Shown: positions 49,752-60,161, counted from the stretch's first letter. The stretch: DNA of 64,000 bases from Oscillospiraceae bacterium (GCA_009779995.1 WRDW01000001.1:1-64000), one strand, 5' to 3'. The notes: generated by a model not told the origin, from the sequence alone. Numbers and translations are program-made.

Positions 49752-51197
49752 ATGAAGAAAAAAAGCTCGCGCCTGTTCCGGAAATACTTTGTGGCCTTTA
49801 TGGCCATCCTGCTGGGGAGCTTCGCTTTCCTCGGCACGGCCATGCTCGCGCTTTCGGGGCAGTTCTGGATCAAGGACAGGCTCGCGCCGCTCGAGGCGGG
49901 CGCGAAGCAGGCGGCGGCGGCGATCACGGGCCTCTACGTGCCGGGCTACGAGGGCGACCGGCTGGAGGCCCTCGTCGGCGTGCTGGCGGCCCGCGAGGCC
50001 GCGCTGGATGCCGAGGCGCTCCTGTTCGACGCCCGGGGCCGCGTGGCGGCCTGCGCGGAGATGACGCCGGAGGGCGCGCTCTGCGAGCGGCACAGCGCCA
50101 TGCGCGCGCCGCCCAATATCTATAGCGTGGCCCTGTTCGGCCCCCTCGCCCTGGCCGGCGCCTTTGACGGCCTGTTTGACCGCCGGATGCTCGTCGCGGC
50201 GGAGCCCTTCTTCATCGGGGGCGGGGCGGCGGGCTTCGTGCTGGTGGCCCAGCCCTTCTTCTCCGACCATCTGATCCTGTACCTCGGCGGGATCTTCCGG
50301 CTGTTCCTGCTCTCCGGCGCGGCTGCGCTGGCGCTGGCCTTCCTGGTGGTGTATTTCATCAGTTATCGTTTGGTCCGTCCCCTGGGCGATATGGCGCGCG
50401 CCACCCGGCAGTACGCCTTGGGGAATTTCGGCTACCGCGTGCAGGCCAAGGGTGATAACGAGCTGTGCCAGCTGGCCGACGCCTTCAACTCCATGGCCAT
50501 CGGCCTGGCCACCCTGGAGGGCTCGCGCCGCAGCTTCGTGGCGAACGTCTCCCACGAGCTGAAGACCCCCATGACCACCATAGGCGGCTTCATCGACGGG
50601 ATGCTCGACGGCACCATCCCCGCCGCGCAGCATAAAAAATACCTGGCGCTGGTGAGCGAGGAGGTCAAGCGGCTCTCGCGCCTGGTGACAAGTATGCTGA
50701 ACCTATCAAAAATCGAAGACGGCGAGCTCCAGCTCAACGTAAAACCCTTCGACGTCAACGAGCTGCTGTTCACCACCATCCTGCGCTTCGAGCAGATCAT
50801 CGGCCGCAAGCAGCTGGAGCTGCTGGGCCTGGACGCTCTGGAGCCCGTCGTGCTGCCGGGGGACAGGGACATGCTCACCCAGGTGTTCTACAATTTAATA
50901 GATAACGCTGTGAAGTTCACCCCGCCCGGCGGCCGCCTGGAATTTTCCGCTGTCGCAGACAAAGAGAATTACACCTTCACCCTGCGCAACACGGGCGCGG
51001 GCATCCCCTCGGAGGAGCTCTCCCGCATCTTTGAGCGCTTCTATAAAACCGATAAATCCCGCAGCTTCGACGTGAAGGGCGCAGGCCTGGGGCTGTACCT
51101 GGCGAAAACCATCGTGACGATGCACGGCGGCGCGATCTCCGCCGACAGCGACGGGGAAAGTTTCGCGCAGTTCAGGGTGGAGCTGCCGGTGGGGTAG
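49752..51197 (+). CDS. Sensor histidine kinase
   Basis: 481 aa. An N-terminal helix ([20 protein letters not shown]), an outside sensor domain (residues 40-170), a second helix ([20 protein letters not shown]), then HAMP ([16 protein letters not shown]), the dimerisation/phosphoacceptor His in [15 protein letters not shown], and an ATPase with [14 protein letters not shown] and [13 protein letters not shown]. It is a complete membrane-bound kinase, but no response regulator is adjacent. The ATG at 49752 has no strong ribosome site. Confidence 0.93.
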   Translation: MKKKSSRLFRKYFVAFMAILLGSFAFLGTAMLALSGQFWIKDRLAPLEAGAKQAAAAITGLYVPGYEGDRLEALVGVLAAREAALDAEALLFDARGRVAACAEMTPEGALCERHSAMRAPPNIYSVALFGPLALAGAFDGLFDRRMLVAAEPFFIGGGAAGFVLVAQPFFSDHLILYLGGIFRLFLLSGAAALALAFLVVYFISYRLVRPLGDMARATRQYALGNFGYRVQAKGDNELCQLADAFNSMAIGLATLEGSRRSFVANVSHELKTPMTTIGGFIDGMLDGTIPAAQHKKYLALVSEEVKRLSRLVTSMLNLSKIEDGELQLNVKPFDVNELLFTTILRFEQIIGRKQLELLGLDALEPVVLPGDRDMLTQVFYNLIDNAVKFTPPGGRLEFSAVADKENYTFTLRNTGAGIPSEELSRIFERFYKTDKSRSFDVKGAGLGLYLAKTIVTMHGGAISADSDGESFAQFRVELPVG

Positions 51198-51206
51198 CAG
51201 AGCCTG

Positions 51207-51281
51207 TAGGGGCGGCATTTTTGCCGCCCGGGCTAACCGCCTACGTAAAATTCGGGTGGCAAGAATGCCACCCCTACAGCC
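51207..51281. repeat. 75-bp foldback element
   Basis: TGTAGGGGCGGCATTTTTGCC (left) and GGCAAGAATGCCACCCCTACA (right) are near-complementary ends. It lies between the kinase and asnS. Confidence 0.75.
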
Positions 51282-51298
51282 CGGAGGAGAACATTAGA

Positions 51299-52690
<1,392 letters not shown>

Positions 52691-52693
52691 AAG

Positions 52694-52717
52694 CAAAAAA
52701 CGGAGCGTTGGCTCCGT
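52694..52717 (-). terminator. Terminator of the 36-aa gene
   Basis: ACGGAGC/GCTCCGT stem with a 4-nt loop, followed on the minus strand by a run of six T. Confidence 0.8.
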
Positions 52718-52827
52718 CAATTGCTGGACTCCTCGATTGCTTGCTGGTCTGTTTCGGTTTCCGGCGGTTCCTCTGTGAACAAACCGGAAATGTCGATCAA
52801 TTCCATTCCATCAAAAATCACAGTCAA
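52717..52827 (-). CDS. Small hypothetical protein (36 aa)
   Basis: A TTG at 52827 has AAAGGAACG upstream and the 36-codon frame ends in a strong intrinsic terminator at 52717. The product reads TVIFDGMELIDISGLFTEEP, then an acidic PETETDQQAIEESSN tail. The start resembles the first residues of phage tail proteins but the match is very short. The gene call rests on the terminator and ribosome site. Confidence 0.5.
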   Translation of the reverse strand: MTVIFDGMELIDISGLFTEEPPETETDQQAIEESSN

Positions 52828-52919
52828 ACGTTCCTTTCTAGGCGCAGTGGCTATAAGCAAACATGAACCTTCCTACTAATTATAGTATACCATACCCAAA
52901 TAAAGAATACAACATAATT

Positions 52920-53666
52920 TTATACTTTTTTCGGAGTTTTAGGATCCATTTCTGCCTTTTTCTTCTTGTCGCTTTGCAATCTGTCGCGCCACGTGTTAAA
53001 CAGTTGAATTGCATTGACGAAAAACTTGTCGTATGATGTTTTATTCCGGGACGCAATTGGAAAATACATAAAAATCATCGCATCGAAGAAGCTCTGGTGG
53101 AGAGACTGATAAACAACGTCTTCGTCAGCGACATTCTGTTGGAAAGCCATGCTGAAGTATTCGAGTTTGTTCATGAAGAATTTTATTAGCTTTTTCATCT
53201 CGGTCTGTGTCCTTGCTGCCATGTACTCGCTGTTTGCCTGCAATTCAGGCGGCCCAAAGTCAATGGCGCGGCCCCACAAAGCAAAACAACATTGTACGGC
53301 TTGAACCGAAACACCGCTGAAATTAAAATAAAACCCCTCCAGATTTTTTCGCTCTTCTTCGGTAAAAACTTCTTCAACTTCTTCTGAATTAAACTGGCTT
53401 GGCATCGTAGCATTGGGCTTTAGGCGTCGCACTATTGCTTTAATTTCGGGATGCTGTTCGATGATTTCATTGATCAGGGATATATCGGGGATGAGTTCCT
53501 CCGCGTAGAATTTTGCCATGTCCAGCGCAATGGAAATGCGTTCAATGTTGTCATCGCGCTCGTTGCGTTTCGTCTCGAGTCTTTTTGTCTTCCAGATCGT
53601 AAACACAAGTGCGCCTAAGCTGATAAGTATCGGCACAGCGTTCAGCACTATCTCAAGCCAATCCAA
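52920..53666 (-). CDS. Single-pass membrane protein of unknown function (248 aa)
   Basis: The frame is open from 53702, but a promoter -10 covers that ATG, so a TTG at 53666 (AGAGGGGTGG upstream) is the likely start. A membrane helix follows (VLNAVPILISLGALVFTIW). The long soluble part is helical and charged (DNIERISIALDMAKFYAEEL; YFPIASRNKTSYDKFFVNAI), ending DPKTPKKV. GC content is lower (about 43 percent) than in neighbours, which suggests transfer. Its layout is like that of 26103-26879. Phage or defence links are possible, but I saw no motif. Confidence 0.7.
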   Translation of the reverse strand: MDWLEIVLNAVPILISLGALVFTIWKTKRLETKRNERDDNIERISIALDMAKFYAEELIPDISLINEIIEQHPEIKAIVRRLKPNATMPSQFNSEEVEEVFTEEERKNLEGFYFNFSGVSVQAVQCCFALWGRAIDFGPPELQANSEYMAARTQTEMKKLIKFFMNKLEYFSMAFQQNVADEDVVYQSLHQSFFDAMIFMYFPIASRNKTSYDKFFVNAIQLFNTWRDRLQSDKKKKAEMDPKTPKKV

Positions 53667-53692
53667 GTTTTTCCACCCCTCTCTCAGTGTAT

Positions 53693-53721
53693 ATGATACC
53701 ATATGCTTCGCTGAGATGCAA
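53693..53721 (-). promoter_or_regulatory. Promoter of the membrane-protein gene
   Basis: On the minus strand: TTGCAT (53721-53716), a 17-bp spacer and TATCAT (53698-53693). It overlaps the upstream ATG, which supports the TTG start. Confidence 0.75.
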
Positions 53722-53767
53722 GCACTTTTTCACACAGAAACCGATTAATTTTCCTTGCTGCTTAACC

Positions 53768-53796
53768 TTGTCTTTCGGTGTTATCTGTGGTACAAT
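53768..53796 (+). promoter_or_regulatory. rarA promoter
   Basis: TTGTCT (53768-53773), a 17-bp spacer and TACAAT (53791-53796). Confidence 0.6.
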
Positions 53797-53830
53797 AATG
53801 ACAAACCTTCCCCTCGAAAGGAGCCCCCCC

Positions 53831-55090
53831 ATGCCCGCACCCCTTGCCGAGCGCCTGCGCCCGCAAACCCTGGACGATATGGCCGGCCAGCCCCACCTGC
53901 TGGGACCTGGCCGCGCCCTGCGGGGCATTATACAGTCCGGCGAGCTGCCAAATTTGATTTTTTACGGGCCCTCCGGCGTGGGAAAGACCACCCTGGCGCG
54001 CATCATCGCACGTCAAACAGATCGATATTTCACCAGCCTCAACGGCACAACTGCCGGAACGGCGGACATCAAGCAGGCCATCGCGCAGAGCGCGTCGCTC
54101 ATGGCCCCGAACGGCGTATTGCTATATCTCGATGAAATTCAATACTTCAACAAAAAGCAGCAGCAGACCCTCCTTGAGTGCATCGAAAGCGGCGCGGTGA
54201 CGCTCATCGCGTCCACTACAGAGAATCCCTATTTTTACGTCTATAACGCCATTTTGAGCCGCTCTACCGTGTTTGAATTCAAGTCTTTGACGCCCGAGGA
54301 CGCACTTCCGGCTGTGGAGAGAGCGTTTGCGTTTTTGCGGGACGAAAAAAACGAGAACGTCGCAATCGAGGACGGCGTCGTTGCCCATATCGCCCGGGCC
54401 TGCGGCGGGGACGTCAGGAAGGCCATCAACGCGGCGGAGCTGTGCTGGTTATCTGCTCCGATTGGGGAACCGCGAAAAATTTCATTGGCCCTTGCCAAAG
54501 AATTGACCCAGCGCAGCGCCATGCGTTACGACAAAGAGGGCGACGAGCACTACGATATTATCTCGGCCTTCCAGAAATCCATGCGCGGCAGCGACCCCGA
54601 TGCGGCGCTGCACTACCTCGCGCGGCTGCTGGAGGCCGGGGATATGCCAAGCGCCATGCGCCGCCTCATGGTCTGCGCCTGCGAGGACGTGGGCCTGGCC
54701 TGGCCGCAGATTATCCCCATCGTGAAGGCCGCCGTGGACGCCGCGCAGATGGTGGGCCTGCCCGAGGCGCAGCTGCCCCTGGCCGACGCCGTGGTGCTGG
54801 TGGCCACCGCGCCGAAGTCCAACAGCGCGGCGGAAGGCATCTGGGCCGCCATGGCGGATATACAGGCGGGCAAGAGCGGGCCCGTGCCGAGGCAGCTGCA
54901 AAACAAGCACTACGACGGCTCGGATAACAGCAAGCCCGGCCAGAACTATCTCTACGCGCATTCGTACCCCAACCACTGGGTGGCGCAGCAATACCTGCCG
55001 GACGCCCTCGCCGGCGCGCAATATTATAAATTTGGGGATAACAAGGCGGAACAGGCCGCCAGGGCCTACTGGGAGAGGATAAAGGGGTAA
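53831..55090 (+). CDS. rarA: Replication-associated recombination protein A (RarA/MgsA)
   Basis: 419 aa AAA+ ATPase that works at stalled replication forks. Walker A is YGPSGVGKTTLARIIA (around residue 46), Walker B is VLLYLDEIQYF, and the sensor is ASTTENPYF. The C-terminal part (FQKSMRGSDPDAALHYLARL; MVCACEDVGLAWPQ) is the RarA-specific tetramerisation domain. The ATG at 53831 follows AAAGGAG. It is solitary. Confidence 0.96.
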   Translation: MPAPLAERLRPQTLDDMAGQPHLLGPGRALRGIIQSGELPNLIFYGPSGVGKTTLARIIARQTDRYFTSLNGTTAGTADIKQAIAQSASLMAPNGVLLYLDEIQYFNKKQQQTLLECIESGAVTLIASTTENPYFYVYNAILSRSTVFEFKSLTPEDALPAVERAFAFLRDEKNENVAIEDGVVAHIARACGGDVRKAINAAELCWLSAPIGEPRKISLALAKELTQRSAMRYDKEGDEHYDIISAFQKSMRGSDPDAALHYLARLLEAGDMPSAMRRLMVCACEDVGLAWPQIIPIVKAAVDAAQMVGLPEAQLPLADAVVLVATAPKSNSAAEGIWAAMADIQAGKSGPVPRQLQNKHYDGSDNSKPGQNYLYAHSYPNHWVAQQYLPDALAGAQYYKFGDNKAEQAARAYWERIKG

Positions 55091-55097
55091 AGACCAA

Positions 55098-55130
55098 GTA
55101 GGGGACGGCGTCCTCGACGTCCCTGGCCAA
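55098..55130. repeat. Half-copy of the TAGGGGACGGC foldback
   Basis: GTAGGGGACGGCGTCCTCGACGTCCCTGGCC is the left half of the element at 31818 (shown here in two short pieces: GTAGGGGACGGC, GACGTCCCTGGCC). Confidence 0.6.
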
Positions 55131-55169
55131 AAAGTATTATTGAGGCTCTTAGCTTCAGGGGGAGTGAGC

Positions 55170-56561
55170 ATGTTCGAAAAAAAAGCAAAAATAGAAGAAG
55201 AAAACCCCGAGGTGGAGAACACGCCCGCCTACTATAAATATACCGCCGACCTCCTGCGGCCCTTTGAGGCCTCGGACGACGCGCCGCAGCCCGGCGCGTC
55301 GCCGGAGGACGGCGGCGGCGCGCCCGCGCCTGCGGCCACACCTATATCCGCGCCTGAGTCAACGCCCGCGCCTGTTATTGTGCCTGTGCTTACGCAAAAG
55401 CCCGCGCTCTCGCAGAGCGAACGGGAGTGGCAGCTGAAGCTTGACCGGGAGAGCAGGAGGCGCTCGGGCGCGAAGCTGCAGCTGGTGAAGCCCGCGCCGG
55501 GCCCGCTGAAAAAACTGCGGCTGCCGCGGATCAATATTCCTTGGCCGAAGCCAAGGCCGCGGCGGCCCGCGCGGCGGGAGCCGGTCCCCGCCGAGGTTTC
55601 GCCCGGACAAGCCTCGCCGGGGCCGTCGGCGCGGCCCGCGCAAAAAGCGGCGCGGCGCTTGGACGGTGCCGCCTGGGCGGAGGCGGCGGCGCAGATCGTC
55701 CCCTGCGCCGTGCTTCTGCTGGCGGCCCCCCTCATCAGCGGGGCGGCGGGGTTCTACATACTGGTGCTGCTCACGGCCGTGCCCGCCGTTGCGGCGCTGC
55801 TCCTGCTGCGCCCCCTGGGCCGCTGGAGCTGGCCCGCGCGCGCCCTGGCCCCGCTGCTGCCTGTGGAGCTCTGGTTCGCGCTGCGCATTTTCGCCTGGGA
55901 GCCCGCGCTCACGCTGGTGCTGTTTGGGATTTTCGCGCTGGTGGGCTCTATGTGCTATCTCTTCCTCCGCGCCAAACTGCCCACAGAAGACAATCGGAAG
56001 AAAAACAAGGTTCAGCGGCGCTTTTTGCTGTTCATCGTGCCGCTGCTGGGCGTTTCGCTGCTGGTTCCCGCCCTGCTGGGCCTGCGCCTGGAGCTCTACC
56101 GGCCTAGCCCGAACGAAATATCGGCCTTCGAGGAACAGTCCAAGCACAGCGAAGAGGACATGACGCGGCGTATGCTCATCGCCTACGGGGCGCTGCTCCC
56201 CGAGGGCTGGGCCAAGCTGAAGGGCCGCGGCGAAAAGCTGGAGGCCCTGCAAAACCTGCTGGACGTGGAGACCGACAGGATGGAGATCCCCCGCTTTGAC
56301 CTGCGCGACCCCATGGTCTCCGCCTGCGTGGGCGGCGCGGGCCACACCGGCGTGCCCGCGGCGCTGCTCTCCGGGAACGCGAAGGCGGAGGTACGCGTGC
56401 GCGCCATGTGCCACCTGGCGTTCCACCTCAAGCAGCTGACGATCGCCGCAGACGTGAACCTGCGCGGGTTCGAGGACCTGGCCAAGAAATACGAGGATCA
56501 TCGCTATCAGGATTACGTCCTGAAATGGGAGAACCAGCCGGTGGAGGTGGACCATGAGTGA
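55170..56561 (+). CDS. Proline-rich membrane protein of unknown function (463 aa)
   Basis: The ATG at 55170 follows GGGAGTGAG. Residues 1-160 are low-complexity, rich in Pro, Ala, Glu and Arg, and lie in the cytoplasm. Four or five membrane helices occupy about residues 175-300 (CAVLLLAAPLISGAAGFYIL; TLVLFGIFALVGSMCYLFL). The last 150 residues form a soluble helical domain (EDMTRRMLIAYGALLPEGW). The operon with DUF4364 (8-bp overlap) suggests a clostridial envelope or division function, but no role is known. No family was recognised. Confidence 0.7.
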   Translation: MFEKKAKIEEENPEVENTPAYYKYTADLLRPFEASDDAPQPGASPEDGGGAPAPAATPISAPESTPAPVIVPVLTQKPALSQSEREWQLKLDRESRRRSGAKLQLVKPAPGPLKKLRLPRINIPWPKPRPRRPARREPVPAEVSPGQASPGPSARPAQKAARRLDGAAWAEAAAQIVPCAVLLLAAPLISGAAGFYILVLLTAVPAVAALLLLRPLGRWSWPARALAPLLPVELWFALRIFAWEPALTLVLFGIFALVGSMCYLFLRAKLPTEDNRKKNKVQRRFLLFIVPLLGVSLLVPALLGLRLELYRPSPNEISAFEEQSKHSEEDMTRRMLIAYGALLPEGWAKLKGRGEKLEALQNLLDVETDRMEIPRFDLRDPMVSACVGGAGHTGVPAALLSGNAKAEVRVRAMCHLAFHLKQLTIAADVNLRGFEDLAKKYEDHRYQDYVLKWENQPVEVDHE

Positions 56562-57129
56562 CGGCAGTTTCCTCTCCGCCGGGGTGCCGCCGGGGGGCCT
56601 GCACAGCCGGGAGGAGATCCGGCTGCTGCTGTGCTGGCTGGCGGCCAATCTCGCGCGGCCCCTCACCGAGGCGCTGGCCGAGCAGGTCTTCGCCGGGGAG
56701 GGCTTTACGAACTATTTTGAATATACGGCGGCCCTGCACGCGCTGCTGGAGGCCGGGCAGCTGGTGATGGCGGGCGCGCCCGGCGAAGCCGTTTTGCGCC
56801 TGGACGCCAAATACGCCCGCGCCGCCGAGGAGCTGGCCCGCGAGCTTCCCCGCCGGGTGAAGGAAAGGGCGCTGCGCGCCGCCGAGCGCCTGCAGGCGCA
56901 GGATCGCCGTGAACTGGAGAACGGCGTCACCATTTACCCGGCGGGCGACGGCGATGCTGCCGGCAGCGTCGGCTGCTACATGACCTTCCGGCAGGGCCGC
57001 GGCGCGGACATGCTCATGAGCGTGACGCTCTACGCCCCGGACAGGGAGACCGCCGAGGCGATGCGGGCCAAGTTCCTCGAAAACCCGGGCCGCGTGTATT
57101 CGGCGGTGATAGAATCTTTCAATGCGTAG
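56554..57129 (+). CDS. DUF4364 family protein
   Basis: 191 aa, ATG at 56554 overlapping the previous stop by eight bases. The N-terminal winged-helix-like region (SREEIRLLLCWLAANLARPL; FTNYFEYTAALHALLEAGQL) and the YMTFRQGRGADMLMSVTLYA strand are typical of DUF4364, a family of presumed transcriptional regulators in clostridia. It is followed closely by the HD nucleotidase gene, with its own ribosome site inside. Confidence 0.75.
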   Translation: MSDGSFLSAGVPPGGLHSREEIRLLLCWLAANLARPLTEALAEQVFAGEGFTNYFEYTAALHALLEAGQLVMAGAPGEAVLRLDAKYARAAEELARELPRRVKERALRAAERLQAQDRRELENGVTIYPAGDGDAAGSVGCYMTFRQGRGADMLMSVTLYAPDRETAEAMRAKFLENPGRVYSAVIESFNA

Positions 57130-57145
57130 TCTGGAGGAAGCCAGT

Positions 57146-57742
57146 ATGCCAAATCATAGCTTTTTTGCGATGCTTTCACGAATGAAATATATTTCGAGAT
57201 GGGCCCTCATGCGCAACGCCACCAATGAGAGCCTCAGCGAACACACCCTGGAGACCGCCATCCTGGCCCACGCCCTGGCCACGCTGCACAACGCGCGCTT
57301 CCTGGGCGAGGGCGACGCTCCCGTCCCCGCCGAGCGCGCGGCGACCCTCGCCCTGCTCCACGACGTCCCCGAGGTCCTCACCGGCGACCTGCCCACCCCC
57401 GTGAAATACCACAGCGAGCATTTACGCGCAGCGTATAAACAGGTGGAGGCCAGCGCCAGCGCATCGCTGCTGCGCTTACTTCCCGACGACCTGCGCGATA
57501 CCTACACAAGCCTGCTTATCCCAAACAGGGACGAGCTGCACCTGTGGTGCTATGTCAAGGCGGCGGACAAGCTCAGCGCGCTGATCAAGTGCATGGAGGA
57601 GCGCAAGGCGGGCAACCGCGAATTTATCCGCGCCGAGGAGAGCCTGGCGAAAATGCTTAGGGATATGCGCATGCCCGAGGTCGACTGCTTCATGGAGGAG
57701 TTCCTGTCGGCCTACGAGCAGCCGCTGGACGGGATGATGTGA
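57146..57742 (+). CDS. HD-domain 5'-deoxynucleotidase (YfbR-like)
   Basis: 198 aa from an ATG at 57146 with GGAGG eight bases upstream; an in-frame ATG at 57122 lacks one. HD metal motifs are SEHTLETAILAHAL and LLHDVPEVLTGDLPTPVKYH. A later Asp is in VKAADKLSALIKC. It hydrolyses deoxynucleoside monophosphates and helps control dNTP pools. Its residues match the YfbR group, including ALMRNATNESLSEHT. Confidence 0.92.
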   Translation: MPNHSFFAMLSRMKYISRWALMRNATNESLSEHTLETAILAHALATLHNARFLGEGDAPVPAERAATLALLHDVPEVLTGDLPTPVKYHSEHLRAAYKQVEASASASLLRLLPDDLRDTYTSLLIPNRDELHLWCYVKAADKLSALIKCMEERKAGNREFIRAEESLAKMLRDMRMPEVDCFMEEFLSAYEQPLDGMM

Positions 57743-57744
57743 GG

Positions 57745-57872
57745 GGGTGGCCCGCAGGCCGGGGTGGTTGTGCGGAGCACCATCGCGGAGCGACGCATCC
57801 TCGTGCGATTTTCCCCAACTGTAGGGCGGCACTTTTGCGAACCTTAGTTGCGCAAAAGTAGTTGCCGCCCGT
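57745..57872. repeat. Composite foldback element
   Basis: A copy of GAGGGGGTGGCCCGCAGGCC and CACCATCGCGGAGCGACGC (related to 18706) is followed by TGTAGGGCGGCACTTTTGCG...CGCAAAAGTAGTTGCCGCCC, an inverted pair. Confidence 0.65.
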
Positions 57873-57915
57873 GCAATAAAAACAACAAACAAAAATTTGA
57901 AAGGCGGATGAAAAG

Positions 57916-58209
57916 ATGGATTTCATGGGGTTCTTGCTTATCGCGGCAATTGTAGCATTTATCGCTGGCATAATTGCACTTCTAATTTGGGGGAACAAGA
58001 AGATTAATCGGACATTCAAGCAGGCGGAAGAGCAGGTGCAAACACAGCTAATAGAGCCGGAGCGAATGCAGCTGGTGCACAACGGCAACGGTACGGCGGT
58101 CTACCGGGACGCGCAAACCGGCGTACAGTATTTGATGGTCGCCAAGGGCTGGCACGGCGTGGCAATCACCCCCATGTTCGACCGCGACGGAAAACCGCTG
58201 CAAGGCTGA
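57916..58209 (+). CDS. DUF6440-type small membrane protein (97 aa)
   Basis: ATG at 57916 has AAGGCGGATG upstream. An N-terminal membrane helix (FLLIAAIVAFIAGIIALLIW) is followed by a coiled segment and a small beta-domain: VYRDAQTGVQYLMVAKGWHG, then ITPMFDRDGKP, the DUF6440 signature. Function unknown. It precedes the uracil-DNA glycosylase gene by 14 bases, so they may be co-transcribed. Confidence 0.75.
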   Translation: MDFMGFLLIAAIVAFIAGIIALLIWGNKKINRTFKQAEEQVQTQLIEPERMQLVHNGNGTAVYRDAQTGVQYLMVAKGWHGVAITPMFDRDGKPLQG

Positions 58210-58223
58210 AGAAGGAGAAACAC

Positions 58224-58790
58224 ATGAACTGGCAAGAACTCGAAACCCAATGCAAGCAATGCATGGCCTGCGACCTCGGCGCAACCAGAAAAAATCTCGT
58301 TTTCGGCGTGGGCAACCCCGAGGCCGAGGTGCTCTTCATCGGCGAGGGCCCCGGCGAACAGGAGGACCTCAGGGGCGAGCCCTTCGTGGGGCGCTCGGGC
58401 CAGCTGCTGGATAAGTACCTCGCCGCCATAGACCTGGACAGGCACAAAAATATTTACATAGCCAACATGGTCAAGTGCCGCCCCCCCGGCAACCGCGATC
58501 CCAAACCCGAGGAGCAGGACGTCTGCCTGCGCTGGCTGACGCGCCAGGTGAAGCTCATGCGGCCGAAGATCATCGTTTGCCTCGGGCGCATCTCGGCCCA
58601 GCGCATCATCGGCAAGGACTTCAAGGTTACCAGGGAGCATGGGAAATTCCATGAGCACAACGGCATCCTTCGCATGGGGACCTACCACCCGGCCATGCTC
58701 CTGCGCAACCCCAACCTCAAGCCCGAGGCCCTGGAGGATTTCCTGGCCCTGCGGGACAAAATAAAAGAGGTCTGCGAGCGGACGTATTGA
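58224..58790 (+). CDS. Uracil-DNA glycosylase, family 4 (iron-sulfur)
   Basis: 188 aa. It removes uracil from DNA after cytosine deamination. The cluster Cys are CKQCMAC and, near 80-100, KCRPPGNRDP. Motif A is GEGPGEQEDLRGEPFVG; motif B, GTYHPAMLLRNP, holds the catalytic His. ATG at 58224 with GAAGGAG upstream. Family 4 enzymes bind a [4Fe-4S] cluster. Confidence 0.93.
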   Translation: MNWQELETQCKQCMACDLGATRKNLVFGVGNPEAEVLFIGEGPGEQEDLRGEPFVGRSGQLLDKYLAAIDLDRHKNIYIANMVKCRPPGNRDPKPEEQDVCLRWLTRQVKLMRPKIIVCLGRISAQRIIGKDFKVTREHGKFHEHNGILRMGTYHPAMLLRNPNLKPEALEDFLALRDKIKEVCERTY

Positions 58791-58815
58791 CAATGTGACA
58801 ATAACTAATAAGTGA

Positions 58816-58844
58816 TTGACAACGCGGCTGAGATGGTGTATACT
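58816..58844 (+). promoter_or_regulatory. Promoter of the higBA-type pair
   Basis: TTGACA (58816-58821), a 17-bp spacer and TATACT (58839-58844). Confidence 0.85.
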
Positions 58845-58866
58845 ATAGATGAGCGGGGGCAATGCG

Positions 58867-59247
58867 GTGTACAAGATTTTTCTCTTTCAAAAAAACAACG
58901 GCGAAGTGCCGCTGCTGGACTACTTGAATGAATTGTCCCAAGGCGGCGGCAAAGACAATCGGATTAAGCTTAAAAAAATTCTTGAATACGTCCGCGCGCT
59001 GCGCCAATATGGAACGGCCTTGGGCGAGCCGTACATCAAGCACCTGGAGGGTGAACTGTGGGAATTGAGGCCGTTGCGAGGCCGCATAGTATTTGTAGCC
59101 TGGGTGGACGACAGTTACGTGCTGCTGCACCACTTTATAAAAAAGACGCAGAAAACGCCCGTCAGGGAAATTGAACAAGCCAAGCGTGAACTTGCCGAAC
59201 TGAAGGAAAGGAGAATGGTGCATGAGCTACAGCATGATCGGCCCTAG
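58867..59247 (+). CDS. RelE/HigB-type toxin (phage-derived Gp49-like)
   Basis: 126 aa from a GTG at 58867, chosen because the promoter places transcription start near 58851, which leaves the upstream ATG 58849 almost leaderless. Signature residues: VPLLDYLNELSQGGGKDNRI, LGEPYIKHLEGELWELRPLR, VFVAWVDDSYVLLHHFIKKT and PVREIEQAKREL. It is an mRNA-cleaving toxin of the HigB/Gp49 group. The reverse gene order (toxin first) is usual for HigBA. The antitoxin follows with a 26-base overlap. Confidence 0.88.
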   Translation: MYKIFLFQKNNGEVPLLDYLNELSQGGGKDNRIKLKKILEYVRALRQYGTALGEPYIKHLEGELWELRPLRGRIVFVAWVDDSYVLLHHFIKKTQKTPVREIEQAKRELAELKERRMVHELQHDRP

Positions 59248-59509
59248 GTGGGAGGACGTGGAAAAAACTCTCTTCACCCCCGAGGAAATAGCCGAGAGCG
59301 ACCTTCGGGTGGCGCTGATCGGTGAACTCATCAGGGCCAGGCAGGAGAAGGGCCTGAGCCAGAAGAAGCTCGAGGAGCTCAGCGGCGTGAAGCAGCCCAT
59401 CATCGCGCGCATGGAAAAAGGCAGCACCACGCCGAATCTCGGCACGGTGCTCAAGGTGCTGGCCCCCCTGGGGAAAACGTTGTATATCGGCGACCTGCCG
59501 CAGGTCTAA
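59222..59509 (+). CDS. XRE-type antitoxin (HigA-like)
   Basis: 95 aa. The helix-turn-helix is LIGELIRARQEKGLSQKKLE, then SGVKQPIIARMEKGSTTPNL. It binds the promoter and neutralises the toxin. The start overlaps the toxin end by 26 bases, the usual translational coupling. RPWEDVEK-type N-terminal part (PRWEDVEKTLFTPEEI) is typical. Confidence 0.9.
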   Translation: MSYSMIGPRWEDVEKTLFTPEEIAESDLRVALIGELIRARQEKGLSQKKLEELSGVKQPIIARMEKGSTTPNLGTVLKVLAPLGKTLYIGDLPQV

Positions 59510-59524
59510 TAAAAGGAGAAGAAA

Positions 59525-60103
59525 ATGCGAAAACCTGTGCCCATCGAGACATCCGCGCGGCACGTCCACCTGACGCGCGAACACCTGGACATCCTGTTCG
59601 GGGCGGGCTACGTGCTCACGCCCATGAAGCCGCTCTCGCAGCCGGGGCAATACGCCTGCGAGGAGCGCGTGGCCGTTGTGGGCCCCAAATCCACCTTCCC
59701 GGGGGTCTCCATCCTCGGACCCGTGCGCCCGGCCAGCCAGGTGGAATTCGCCATCACCGACGCGATCAAGCTGGGGGTTTACGCCCCCGTGCGCGAGAGC
59801 GGGGACGTGGCCGACAGCGCGGCTTGCAAGCTGGTGGGCCCCGCGGGCGAGGTGGAGCTGGCCGAGGGCGTCATTGTTGCCAAGCGGCACATACACGTCA
59901 CCCCCGCCGACGCCGACGCCTACGGCCTGGAGGACCAGCAGATTGTGCAGGTGCGCTGCGAGAGCTTCGAGGGCCGCGCGCTGGTGTTTGGCGACGTGGT
60001 GGTGCGCGTACACCCGAATTTCTCCCTGGCCATGCACATCGATACGGACGAATCCAACGCGGGCATGGTGCACAGGGGGACGATGGGGGAGATACTGGAG
60101 TGA
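59525..60103 (+). CDS. pduL: Phosphate propanoyltransferase PduL
   Basis: 192 aa. PduL interconverts acyl-CoA and acyl-phosphate. The metal-binding pattern ETSARHVHLTREHLDILFG and the second half AKRHIHVTPADADAYGLED are diagnostic. No shell-protein gene or aldehyde dehydrogenase is nearby, so it probably acts as a free phosphotransacetylase (PtaL-like) in acetate formation rather than in a microcompartment. Ribosome site AAAAGGAG precedes the ATG. No targeting peptide extension is present at the N-terminus. Confidence 0.93.
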   Translation: MRKPVPIETSARHVHLTREHLDILFGAGYVLTPMKPLSQPGQYACEERVAVVGPKSTFPGVSILGPVRPASQVEFAITDAIKLGVYAPVRESGDVADSAACKLVGPAGEVELAEGVIVAKRHIHVTPADADAYGLEDQQIVQVRCESFEGRALVFGDVVVRVHPNFSLAMHIDTDESNAGMVHRGTMGEILE

Positions 60104-60161
60104 ACGCACCGCAAAGAGATGCTATAATAGGCGCAATCCACAGAAAAGGGGAAACGCACCG

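Noticed and set aside
51207..51298. T-box leader before asnS
   Set aside because: The leader is filled by a foldback element, with no T-box core sequence or specifier loop.
59525..60103. Bacterial microcompartment locus around pduL
   Set aside because: No shell proteins, aldehyde dehydrogenase or signature enzyme in the surroundings.
59676..60161. Longer N-terminus for the 844-aa secreted protein
   Set aside because: It would overlap pduL in another frame, is Trp/Pro/Ser-rich, and the signal peptide starts at 60162.
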